Source: Rana temporaria
Lineage: Eukaryota > Chordata > Amphibia > Anura > Ranidae
Direction of reading: 5' to 3'
DNA length: 64,000 bases
Assembly (NCBI RefSeq): GCF_905171775.1
Contig: NC_053494.1
Coordinates: forward strand, 163,791,101 to 163,855,100
Under the pieces are notes generated by a model, which worked only from the letters and a program-made list of their open reading frames with translations, did no database searches and was not told the origin of the DNA. The translations under genes and the position numbers were made by a program. Shown here in pieces: positions 9,745 to 18,429 of this stretch. Numbering within the stretch: position 1 is the first letter of the stretch; every line of letters starts with the position of its first letter.

Positions 9745-11290
9745 AGGTTAAAAATTTGTATTAATGTGCATAACGAAGCCAAGGAAAGATGGAAAAATCT
9801 CCAAAAGGCATCAAATTACAGATTAGACATTCTAACAATATGTCAAAAAAGTTAGATTTTATTTCCATCATTTACACTTTCAAAATTACAGAGAACAAAA
9901 AAATGGCATCTGCAAAAGTTTGGGCACCCTGCAGAGTTAATATCTTGTACTGCCCCCTTTGGCAAGAGTGACAGCTTGTAAACGATTTTTTGTAGCCAGC
10001 CAAGAGTCTTTCAATTCTTGTTTGAGATAACTTTGCCCATTCTTCCTTACAAAAGTCTTCCAGTTCTTTGAGATTTCTGGGCTGTCTGTCACGCACTGCT
10101 CTTTTAAGGTCTATCCGTAGATTTTCAATTATGTTGAGGTCAGGAGTTTGTGAAGGCCATGGCAAAACCTTCAGTTTACGCCTCTTGATGTAATCCCCGT
10201 GGATTTTGAGGTGTGCTTAGGATCATTATTCATTTGTAGAAGCCATCCCCTCTTTAACTTTTTCACAGACGGCATCAAGTTACCATCCAAAATTTTCTGA
10301 AATTTTATTGAATCCATTTTTCCTTCCACTCGTGAAATGTTCCCTGTGCCACTGGCTGCAATACAACCCCAAAGCATGATTGATCCACCCCCATGCTTAA
10401 CAGTTGGACAGAGGTTATTTTCATTATATTCTGTGCCCTTTCTTCTCCAATTGTACCTTTGCTCATTCCGGCCAAAAAGTTCTATTTTAACCTCATCGGT
10501 CCACAGAACTTGTTTCCTAAATGCATCAGGCTTGTCTATATGTTCATTTGCAAAGTTCAAACGCTGATTTTTGTGGTGAGGACGTAGAAGAGGTTTTCTT
10601 CTGATGACTCTTCCATGAAGACCATATTTGTACAAGTGTCTCTTTATAGTGGAATAGTGTACCACAACTCCAGTGTCTGCCAGATCTTTCTGGAGGGATC
10701 GTGCAGTCAAACGTGGGTTTTGAATTGCTTTTTACACAATCCTGCGAGCTGTTCTGTCTGATATTTTTCTTGGTCTTCCAGATCTTGCTTTAACTTCCAC
10801 TGTTCCTGATGACTGTCATTTCTTAATTACATTCCGAACAGAGGATATTGACATCTGAAAACGCTTTGCTATCTTCTTATAGCCTTCTCCAGCTTTGTGA
10901 GCGTCAACTATTTTCAGTTTCAGTTTTCTAGACAACTGCTTAGAAGAACCCATGGTGCCGATTGTTGGGGCAAGGTCAGATGAGTCTGGGCATTTAAAAC
11001 CTTTGAGATTGACATCACCTGGTCTTCCCAGACGATGATTGAGAACAATCCATGACACTGGCAGGTCTCAGCTTTGCAAAGGGGGCAGTGCATGCTATAC
11101 ATTTTTTTGTTTTTTGTAATTTTGAAAGTGTAAATGATGGAAATAAAATCTAACTTTTTTAAAAATATTATAAGAATGCCTAATCTGTAATTTGATGACT
11201 TTTGGAGATTTTTCCATCTTTCCTTGGCTTCGTTATGCACATTAATACAAATTTTTACCTGGGGTGCCCAAACTTTGGATCCCCACTGTA
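9745..11290 (-). mobile_element. Tc1/mariner transposon, left terminus missing
   Basis: The right end reads GGATCCCCACTGTA, with the TA target at 11289-11290. Inside it, about 160 bp (11099-11259) is repeated in inverted orientation at 9745-9904, a long-TIR arrangement of the kind found in Tc1 elements such as Sleeping Beauty. The outermost ~30 bp of the left TIR (the counterpart of the GGGGATCC part) is absent: at 9745 the sequence changes abruptly to unrelated DNA. The left end was therefore deleted or replaced. A transposase pseudogene lies between the TIRs on the minus strand. The sequence to the right resumes a TTAA element (11291-12209), so the Tc1 probably landed in it. Confidence 0.85.
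9872..10953 (-). pseudogene. Tc1 transposase pseudogene
   Basis: Reading leftwards from the ATG at 10953, the frame opens with MGSSKQLSRKLK and a paired-like helix-turn-helix region (KIAKRFQMSISSVRNVI). It then meets a TGA at 10815-10813, continues in frame with the GRPRK hook motif to a TAA about 80 bp on, and then through the catalytic domain. The three acidic positions are all still present: D in WTDEVKIELFG, D in MNNDPKHTSK, and E in PDLNIIENL. A one-base deletion in the G-run near 10197-10200 shifts the frame between the second D and the E. Length is close to the usual ~340 residues. It encodes a cut-and-paste transposase of the DD34E type but has two stops and one frameshift, so it is dead. 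Confidence 0.85.
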
Positions 11291-12209
11291 TAGCGTCTAC
11301 AAACTATGGGATGTATTTATGGAATTTTTATTAATTTATTTTTACCAGTAATGGTGATGATCTGCGGCTTATAGAGGGATTGTGATATTGCGTTGGACAA
11401 TCGGACACTAACTGACACTTTTGACACTTGGGGGCCAGTGACACCAATAAAGTGATCAGTGCTAAAAATATGCACTGTCATACTGCACAGTAACACTGGC
11501 AGGGAAGGGGTTAACATCAAGGATGATCAAAGGGCTAACTGTGTGCCTAGCCAGAGTTGTGTACTGCGTGTGAGGTGCTTTTACTAGGGGAAGGCAATGA
11601 TCCATGTTCATGCTTTGCAGAAACACAGGATTCCATCCCTACTGACAGAATGATAATCTGCCTTGTTTACATAGGCAGATTGCTGTTCTGGCTCTCCGCC
11701 TAATGATTGGCAGGTGCTGGCAGACATTGAGTCTGTGGTATCCGCAGATCCGCTCCTGCTGTGTATAACCGCAGCTTTTACTAGGGGAAGGCAATGATCC
11801 ATGTTCCGGCTTTGCAGAAACACAGGATCAATTCCTTCCCTACTGACAGAATGATGATCTGCCTTGTTTACATAGGCAGATTGCTGTTCTGGCTCTCCGC
11901 CTAATGATTGGCAGGTGCTGGCAGACATTGAGTCTGTGGTATCCGCAGATCCGCTCCTGCTGTGTATAACCGCAGCTTTTACTAGGGGAAGGCAATGATC
12001 CATGTTCCGGCTTTGCAGAAACACAGGATCAATTCCTTCCCTACTGACAGAATGATGATCTGCCTTGTTTACATAGGCAGATTACTTTTCTGGCTCTCCA
12101 CCTAATGATTGGCAGGTGCTGGCAGACATTGAGTCTGTGGTATCCGCAGATCAGCTCCTGCTGTGTATAACTACATACCGTATATGTAAGTTATATGGTC
12201 AGCAAGTAG
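11291..12209 (-). mobile_element. TTAA (piggyBac-like) element remnant, reverse of 48.8 kb copy
   Basis: Sequence from AGCGTCTACAAACTATGGG onward matches the reverse complement of the element at 48841-49778 through several blocks (ACCAGTAATGGTGATGATC, GGGAAGGGGTTAAC, GATCAAAGGGCTAAC). The right end GGTCAGCAAGTAGTTAA ends in TTAA at 12210-12213, matching the GGCGGCAAGCAGTTAT end of the other copy. The left half is lost at the Tc1 junction. The right half contains a ~200-bp segment present three times. Confidence 0.65.
11579..12170. repeat. Tandem triplication, ~196-201 bp unit
   Basis: Three head-to-tail copies start near 11579, 11775 and 11976, each beginning CTTTTACTAGGGGAAGGC and containing GGCAGGTGCTGGCAGACATT. 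The first copy lacks about 5 bp present in the others (after ACACAGGAT), and the last copy diverges at its 3' end. The repeat unit keeps a frame, giving a 138-codon minus-strand open frame (11608-12024) that I treat as an artefact of the duplication. Confidence 0.9.
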
Positions 12210-12213
12210 TTAA

Positions 12214-12894
12214 AGCAGTTATTGTATTTCATCTGTGTATTTAGCCATTTGGTTGGGGTTTAGCTATTAGGAGCAGAGGTCAGCAATGCATCCTATACAA
12301 TACCTTCTTTATATTAACCAATAAAAGACTTAAAATAAAGTAAACATCAATTTTGTAATTATGTCAGCACCAGACTTTTCTAAAATCAAGATAAAATGTA
12401 AAATGTGCTAAAAAAATATGATTAAAATTAACCAGAAGGCTACTGATAAAAACACCACGCACATATTGTTATAATAACTGGATATAATCAAAGTATAAAA
12501 TGATACACTTACACATTATAAAATAACTATATCAGTATTTATAATGTTTGAATGCTGAATTTCCTCTCTGTTTATTTCAGTAGAGAAAGACTTTGTAGCT
12601 TCCCATGCTGTATAATCATTGTGGCCCATTTGCCACCATCCATGCATGTCCCACAGATGGGTACAAGACATTTCTGTCAGCGATGGCCAGAAAACAGATG
12701 TCTGGTGCACACACATATGTGCATGCACATTACACAGCAAAGCTAAGAGCACACATGGTTAATGACTGCCTTATGAAGTTTAGGACATTTTTGAAAGGGC
12801 TACTCCAGGCCTATATTCATGGATCTGCATGTAAGCAGACTGTAGCATAAATGTCAATGAGTGTACTATTCAGTGTTTTTATTCCTTTACACTC
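12214..12894. other. Unassigned AT-rich DNA
   Basis: No recognisable element. Short frames on both strands around 12516-12850 share the same bases and show no domain. Confidence 0.4.
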
Positions 12895-12897
12895 TAA

Positions 12898-13292
12898 TGC
12901 CGCATACACACGATCGGATATTCTGACAACAAAACCATGGATTTTTTGCCGACGGATTGTTGGCTCAAACTTGTCTTGCATACACACGGTCACACAAATG
13001 TTGTCTGAAATTCCGAACGTCAAGAACGCAGTGACTTACAACACTACGACGAGACGAGAAAAATTAAGTTCAATGATTCCGAGCATGCGTCGAATTGATT
13101 CTGAGCATGCGTAGGATTTTTGTGCATCGGAATTGCATAAAGACGATCAAGTTTCTGACAAGAACTTTTGTTGTCGGAAAAATTGAGAACCAGCTCTCAA
13201 ACATTTGTTGTCGGAAATTCCAACAGCAAATGTTCGATGGAGCATACACACGAACATTTGTTGTCGGAAATTCTGACCGTGTATACGCGGCA
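12898..13292. mobile_element. TGCCGCRTACACACG MITE (Harbinger-like), copy A
   Basis: The left end TGCCGCATACACACGATCGG and the right end CGTGTATACGCGGCA are inverted repeats flanked by TAA and TTA. Internal GTCGGAAATTCC words and an inner second copy of the CATACACACGA motif near 13233 suggest an internal duplication. It is one of nine members of this broad family in the window. There is no coding capacity. The TWA flank points to PIF/Harbinger. Confidence 0.8.
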
Positions 13293-13296
13293 TTAA

Positions 13297-13640
13297 GCAA
13301 CCATTCTCATTCAGGGTTCAGTGGAACCCTAAGGTTTTTCCAGGGGTTGCTAGGGGTTCCATGTCCTGCTATTTGATGGTGGTAGTGCCTGCATAGCTCT
13401 GGGGCCAAGGCCAATTGGCAAAGCCAGCTGATTAAAACCAATGATCTTTTGATTTTTTTGTTAGGGTAACAATGTGACCACTGTAAAGGGGGCATTCTTC
13501 CCTCTGGCTACTAATGTAGGGAGAATCTTTCTTACTGACCCACAATAAATTGGTTCTAGCAGAGGTTCCCTGAGACCTGAAAATATTTCAGGAGTTCCTC
13601 TGGGGTAAAAAAAAGTTGGAAAAGGCTGCTCTAAAGTAAA
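13297..13640. repeat. Dispersed repeat, GGTTCCYYRG-rich
   Basis: A block with AGGGTTCAGTGGAACCC and GGGGTTGCTAGGGGTTCC on the left and AGAGGTTCCCTGAGACCTG on the right, looking like a degraded inverted-repeat element. No TSD can be shown. Confidence 0.35.
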
Positions 13641-14225
13641 GAAAAGTATTATTTTTATACTGAACCCTGAACACATATTATTCCTTATAAAAATGTGTAT
13701 ATCCAGGGCGCTCCAAGCATTTGAATCCTGACAGATGTGAGGCTCTAGCGTGATTGTGTCCTCTGAACATTCACAGCACAAGTCGGCTGTTATCTCATGG
13801 ACTTTCCTTGGAAGCTTTACCATCACAGACTGGGACTGCCCTGCCACTGGAACTTCTCCTGGACGCACTTACCTGCTACATGCCTGTTTCATCCACCTTC
13901 TTGTAAGTGTTTTTAACCCCTTTAGGGGATATTAAAATATTATTCCTTATGTAAACACCAAAAAAAAAAAAAGAAGAAGTGCTATAATTCTCAGGAATGA
14001 GGTCACAACTCAAAAGTCTTAAAAATGTGTACATTTTATTGTGTACAGAAAAAAATGTAAATTTAATAAAACCAAGCAGTTGGGTATATGTAGTTGAGTA
14101 ACAAGCTCGATCCAATATATCACCCTGCTAGTAGACCAGACCCCCATCTGTCAATACATCATAACGACATAATTTATTGTTTGATCACATAAAAGGTATG
14201 ACAATCTTCAATGACCGGAGGTTCT

Positions 14226-14469
14226 TTCTTTTTCAAATATTTTATTGAATTTTATAATTATCAACAAAATTCCATTAACAGAGCATGTACAATAATATAA
14301 TAGAAATAGATATTCCATTAACAGAACATGTACTTTTCTGCATTATAGTAGTAAAAGGCGTAATCATTCAGGAAAGTAACTCTTATAAATGTAAATGAAA
14401 ATAGATAGCCTAGCGGATTGTAGAATAAGAGTATGTAACATGAAATGTCATAATCATATCTTCATGGCA
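14226..14469 (-). mobile_element. L1-type 3'-end insertion, 12-bp TSD
   Basis: A 244-bp minus-strand insertion begins with a T-rich tail (TTCTTTTTCAAATATTTTAT on the plus strand) and is flanked by a perfect 12-bp repeat ACCGGAGGTTCT at 14214-14225 and 14470-14481. It is a severely 5'-truncated LINE 3' end, placed in the left arm of the inverted repeat and so younger than it. Confidence 0.85.
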
Positions 14470-14679
14470 ACCGGAGGTTCTATAAAATGATGTGGTATAT
14501 ATGTGTGTATATAATCCATATTATAATATCTTTTAATAATAAGAAAGTTATGTTTGGAATATTAATACATACAGTATGTATCCCTAAGTACCCTATGGCA
14601 GGGGTCTCCAACCCCCCGTCCGCGGCCCACTACCGCGCCACAGCCTGTTTACTGGTGGGCTGCGAAGCCTCTGGTGCGG

Positions 14680-15512
14680 CGGTGGTGGGCCTGCAGAGAG
14701 ATCGCCGCACAGAACGCGATCCATGGAGCGCACCGCTGCCTCGGCCTTAGGAAAGGCCGCAGCTTCGGCCTAGCCCTGGAGCGGTCGGCCATCTTGGTAC
14801 ACCCGGCGGCTGCCTAGGTGCGCGCTGACGTCATCACCCCATCCTCACCTGCTCGTGGATCTTCTAGCCGGCTATTCTGACAGAGCGCGTCAATTACAGT
14901 AAGTTTTGGCAATGTTGGACTGGCAATTACAGTGAGTTTTGGCAATGTCGGACTGGCTATTACAGTGAGTTTTGGCAATGTCGGACTGGCTATTACAGCG
15001 ATTAGTGGGGGCAATGTTGGACTGGCTATTACAGTGATTAGTGGGGACAATGTTGGACTGGCTATTACAGTGATTAGTGGGGGCAATGTTGGACTGGCTA
15101 TTACAGTGATTAGTGGGGGCAATGTTGAACTGGCTATTACAGTGATTAGTGGGGGCAATGTTGGACTGGCTATTACAGTGATTAGTGGGGGCAATGTTGG
15201 ACTGGCTATTACAGTGTTGAGTGGGGGCAATGGTGGACAATACAGTGATGAGTGGGGGCAATGGTGGATGACTGGATGTTACAGTGAGGTGGGGGCAATG
15301 GTGGATGTTACCGTGAGGTGGGGGCAATGGTGGATGTTATAGTGAGGTGGGGGCAATGGTGGATGTTACAGTGAGGTGGGGGGCAATGGTGGATGTTACA
15401 GTGAGGTGGGGGCAATGATTTTTTTTTTTGCTGATCCGAAAAATGATCCGATCCATGACTCTGATCCAAGGATCGATCTGATCAGTGAGTTTTTTGATCC
15501 GTTGCTCCCCTA
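14680..15512. mobile_element. Minisatellite-bearing hAT-like element, second copy
   Basis: It shares the GC-rich block CTGCCTCGGCCTTAGGAAAG and CGGCCATCTTGGTACACCC with 7170-7250 of the first minisatellite element, then an unrelated-period tandem array, then a right arm with repeated GATCCGATCC-type words ending GATCCGTTGCTCCCCTA. The inverted form of that end (GGTGCAACGGATC) occurs near 7094 in the first element. The left terminus is not resolved. No transposase is present. Confidence 0.6.
14888..15418 (+). repeat. Minisatellite, 36-bp unit
   Basis: Units of 36 bp run GATTAGTGGGGGCAATGTTG plus GACTGGCTATTACAGT. Degenerate shorter units lie at the left (GTGAGTTTTGGCAATG) and simplified ~27-bp units at the right (GTGAGGTGGGGGCAATGGTG plus GATGTTACA). 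Open frames of 136-145 codons on both strands follow from the period being a multiple of three. Confidence 0.95.
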
Positions 15513-15922
15513 GAAGCAGGCGAGCAGAGAGATGACATCATCTCCCACTGCTCGCCCGCATAACCACTGTTCCGCCCACACAGCCCGGCCAGCGTACCAA
15601 GGTGACAGTGACAGGCACTGTGGCAATCTGTATCTGGTGGCATGTGGCAATCTGGTGACAGGCACTGTGGCAAGCTGCATCTGGTGGCAGATTCTGCATT
15701 ATGAGTTTAACTATTTAATTTTATATTACAATATAAAAATAATGCGCTTCAATCATCCTGACACTATAATAACCATGGTGTTGTGATGATTGAAGTGCTA
15801 ACACCAGCCATTTCCTGACAAATTGGCCGCGAAAAACCGCATTGTCAGCCCGCATCATCGGGCTTCGGCACAATTTTGATCCACAATGCCGGTCCCCGGT
15901 GCCAAAAAGAAACTACCACAAA

Positions 15923-15966
15923 AGGCATTGGGGCCTTCAAGACCTTCCTGTATACTGTACAGGCGC
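15923..15966. other. Short spacer between hAT-like end and inverted-repeat arm
   Basis: Forty-odd bases with no recognisable feature; the inverted-repeat right arm begins immediately after. Confidence 0.3.
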
Positions 15967-16311
15967 AGAACCTCCCGTCATTAAAGATTGTCATACCTTT
16001 TATGTGATCCGACAATTAAATTATGTCGTTATGATGTATTGACAGATGGAGGTCTGGTCTACTAGCAGGGAGATTTAGTGGGTTGAGTTTGTTACTTAGC
16101 TTAGGGGAAACTGCAAACATATACCTAGCTGCTTGGTTTTATTAAATTTTATTCTTTTGTATGCAATAAATGTAATAATTAAAAAAATAATAATTAAGAC
16201 TTTTAAGTTGTGATATCATTCCTGAGAATTATGACACCATAGAAAATCCCCCCCTTTTCTTTCTTTTAGGTGTTTACATGTGCAATTTGGGATGTGGTGC
16301 GATTTTTTTAA

Positions 16312-17159
16312 CCACTTAAGTGGTTAAAAAAGCACTTGGCTCGGTCCGAGCCTCTTTTTCAGATATGCTGTCTACAAGTTAAAAAAAAATGTTTTTGATA
16401 GAAAATTACTTAGAACCCCCAAACATTTTTTCTAACCCCCTACAGAATAAAATGGCGGTCGTTGCAACACTTTATGCCACAAACGTAAAACACAACACAT
16501 AAAAGGAGGTGATACAATGTAATCTGAGAGGATGACTGCAAAAAATTGTACCGCTTTTGGTACAAAATTCCAGACAGAATCATATATAAGGAGGTTAAAA
16601 AAAATCCTATTTATTTAACTTTTTTTTTTTTACACTGTTTTTTTAAAGAAAAAGTGTTGGGTAACTTTTATTCCTAATACAAGGAATGTAAACATCCCCT
16701 GAAATAGAAAAAAGCATGACAGATCCCCCTAAATATGAGATCTGGGGTCAAAAAGACCTCAGATCTCATATTTACACTAAAATGCAATAAAAAATGGCCC
16801 TATAAGAGCTATGGGCGGAAGTGATGTCGCTTCTGCCCTGCTATGGTATAGAGACGGGTGGGGGCCATCTTCCCCTCACTCAACTCCATACCCAGCACAA
16901 GAGAGGACCCGATCGCCTCCGCTGCTACTGACGGCTCCGATAAGCGGTGGAGGGCACGGGAGAGGGGGGCCCTCTCCCGCCGCTGATAACGGTGATCTTG
17001 TGGCAAATCCGCCGCAGAGACCATCATTATCATAAACTGGACCGCCGCCTGAAGATGAGGATATCTGGGATATGGCAGATAGCTGCTGCCATAACAGAGA
17101 TATCCCGCTTCAAAGAGAGGACGTATATAGTCGTGACTTGTGTGGCGGTCCGGAAGTGG
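16312..17159. mobile_element. TTAA-flanked (piggyBac-like) element
   Basis: The right end GGAAGTGG joins TTAA at 17160-17163. The left end lies at a perfect 28-bp palindrome (16304-16331) containing TTAACCACTT joined to AAGTGGTTAA. The subterminal GGCTCGGTCCGAGCC hairpin and the ACCGCTTTTGGTAC block (16549, also at 47019 in another TTAA element) are family features. There is no transposase; the overlapping frames at 16809-17213 on both strands have no domain. A relative in opposite orientation is at 60730-61702. Confidence 0.65.
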
Positions 17160-17462
17160 TTAAAATCAAATTGCATCTTTATAATACTGCATTTATTTTT
17201 GCAAGTTGCATGATATAGTTATCAGCTTTTAAACAGATTCCATTGAGATTGTGTGCTGTCTAGTACAATAAAATCTGCTACAGCTGCATTATTTGGATTT
17301 TAGAGCTAGGTATGACCATTGGTAAGCACATTTGACTTTGCTGAATTTCCATGTTTGTACTCTCAAGAAGAGATATCCCATGCAGTGGTGTCAACAAGCA
17401 TGTTTTCACCCCTAATGAATATGGCAAAGAGCCTCCTGAGAGATCACACTGAAGTAGTACGG

Positions 17463-17730
17463 AGGATTTACTGAAAAGTAGAAGCTGTTATATTTTGAAA
17501 GTGAATGTTCCTTGAACTTAGTAAATAATGTGAAGCTGTGTTCACTTCAACAACCCCATCACGTGTACTAAAACAACCTGTTTATTTGTTATTTTACTTG
17601 CACATGATTAAGTATTCAAAGTGAACAATGCTTCACCTTTTTTACTAAGCTCAAGGAACATTCACTTTGCGAAGTGAACTTTGACTTTGGTAAGTGCACA
17701 GCCTCTATTCTTTTAGTAAATCAAGCACAG
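17463..17730. mobile_element. Palindromic MITE, GATTTACTRAAA ends
   Basis: The left end GGATTTACTGAAAAGTAGAAG and the right end CTTTTAGTAAATCAA are inverted. Inner inverted blocks such as CTTGAACTTAGTAAA and TTTACTAAGCTCAAGG make most of the element self-complementary. Relatives are at 30867-31155 and 52292-54231. Confidence 0.6.
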
Positions 17731-17776
17731 TAAGTTTTGCAGTTAACTTGAAACCTTTGCCTATAGCTTACACTTA

Positions 17777-18371
17777 GGCCTCGTACACACGACCGAGGAA
17801 CTCGTCGGAAAAGACACATCGTTTTCCTCGACGAGTTCCTTGTTAGGCTTGTCGAGCAACTCGACAAGCTTTCTTTGCGTACACACTGTCAAGACCAAAT
17901 CTCCTCGTTCTCAAACGCGGTGACGTACAACACGTACAATGGCAGGGGAAGTTTGATTCCACTGGCACAACCCTTGGGGCTGCTTTTGCTAATCTCATGT
18001 TACTGCGTGTGAAGTAAAAGTTTGGTCGGAGACGATTTGCACTTTTCAGTCTGTTACAGCGTGAAAAATGTGTTATCTCCATTACAAATGCTACTTTTAC
18101 TCCCGTCTCATACTTTATTGTGAGCATACAAGGGTTTCTTACCATACACACGCTCGAGTTTCTCGTCGAAAACCAGCCCGACGAGGAACACGACGAGGAA
18201 ATTGAGACTCCCGACGAGAAAAAAGAGAACTTGTTCTCTTTTTTTCTCGTCGAGTTCCTCGACAGTTTCCTCGATGAAAAACGTACACACGACCAGTTTC
18301 CTCGGCAAAAAAGCTCTCCCACCAAGTTTCTTGATGGATTCTGTCAAGTTTCTCGGTCGTGTGTACGAGGC
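17777..18371. mobile_element. GGCCTCGTACACACG MITE (Harbinger-like), copy B
   Basis: A 595-bp element with inverted ends GGCCTCGTACACACGACCGA / TCGGTCGTGTGTACGAGGC and many CTCGTCGA/TCGACGAG words. It is co-linear and about 90% identical by eye with copy C at 20172-20772. TTA precedes it. Open frames on both strands (up to 160 codons) arise from the CpG-rich self-complementary arms and have no domain. Confidence 0.85.
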
Positions 18372-18429
18372 TTCATAGTCATCACACCTGAGTTAGATTG
18401 GTAGAAGTAACTGTATGTAGCACAGCATA

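Larger units (their letters stand above)
14599..15922. mobile_element. hAT-like host element split by a minisatellite element
   Basis: The left end CAGGGGTCTCCAACCCCC with GTCCGCGGCCCACTAC, and the far-right CCGGTCCCCGGTGCCAAAAA near 15885-15910, resemble opposite ends of a vertebrate hAT family, the right one decayed. The pieces at 14640-14670 (GTTTACTGGTGGGCTGCG) and after 15513 (GAAGCAGGCGAGCAGAGAG) look like the two sides of the host around a second element. No 8-bp TSD was found, so this layout is tentative. Confidence 0.4.
13951..16277. repeat. Large inverted repeat, ~270-300 bp arms
   Basis: The left arm (13951-14225, continuing a few bases after 14481) and the right arm (15967-16277) are reverse complements with roughly 80-85% identity by eye. 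Shared blocks include GACAATCTTCAATGACC / inverted GTCATTAAAGATTGTC, GGTCTGGTCTACTAGCAGGG, GCTTGGTTTTATTAAATTT and the outer GGTGTTTAC. The spacer is about 1.5-1.7 kb and contains other elements. It is either two opposed copies of one repeat or the long TIRs of one element. Confidence 0.8.

Noticed and set aside
11608..12024. 138-codon minus-strand frame with duplicated protein segment
   Set aside because: It mirrors the ~200-bp triplication in a noncoding TTAA element; no domain and no start context.
12898..13295. 8-bp TSDs making the TACACACG family hAT
   Set aside because: No 8-bp duplication is found at any of the nine copies, while exact TAA or TTA occurs at copies F, G and I.
14814..15342. 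136-145 codon repetitive open frames on both strands
   Set aside because: By-product of a 36-bp tandem repeat, whose period is a multiple of three.
17843..18404. Opposed open frames up to 160 codons, with similar ones at 20352-20800
   Set aside because: They arise from the CpG-rich self-complementary arms of the two Harbinger-like MITEs; both strands give equal frames, as expected of inverted repeats.
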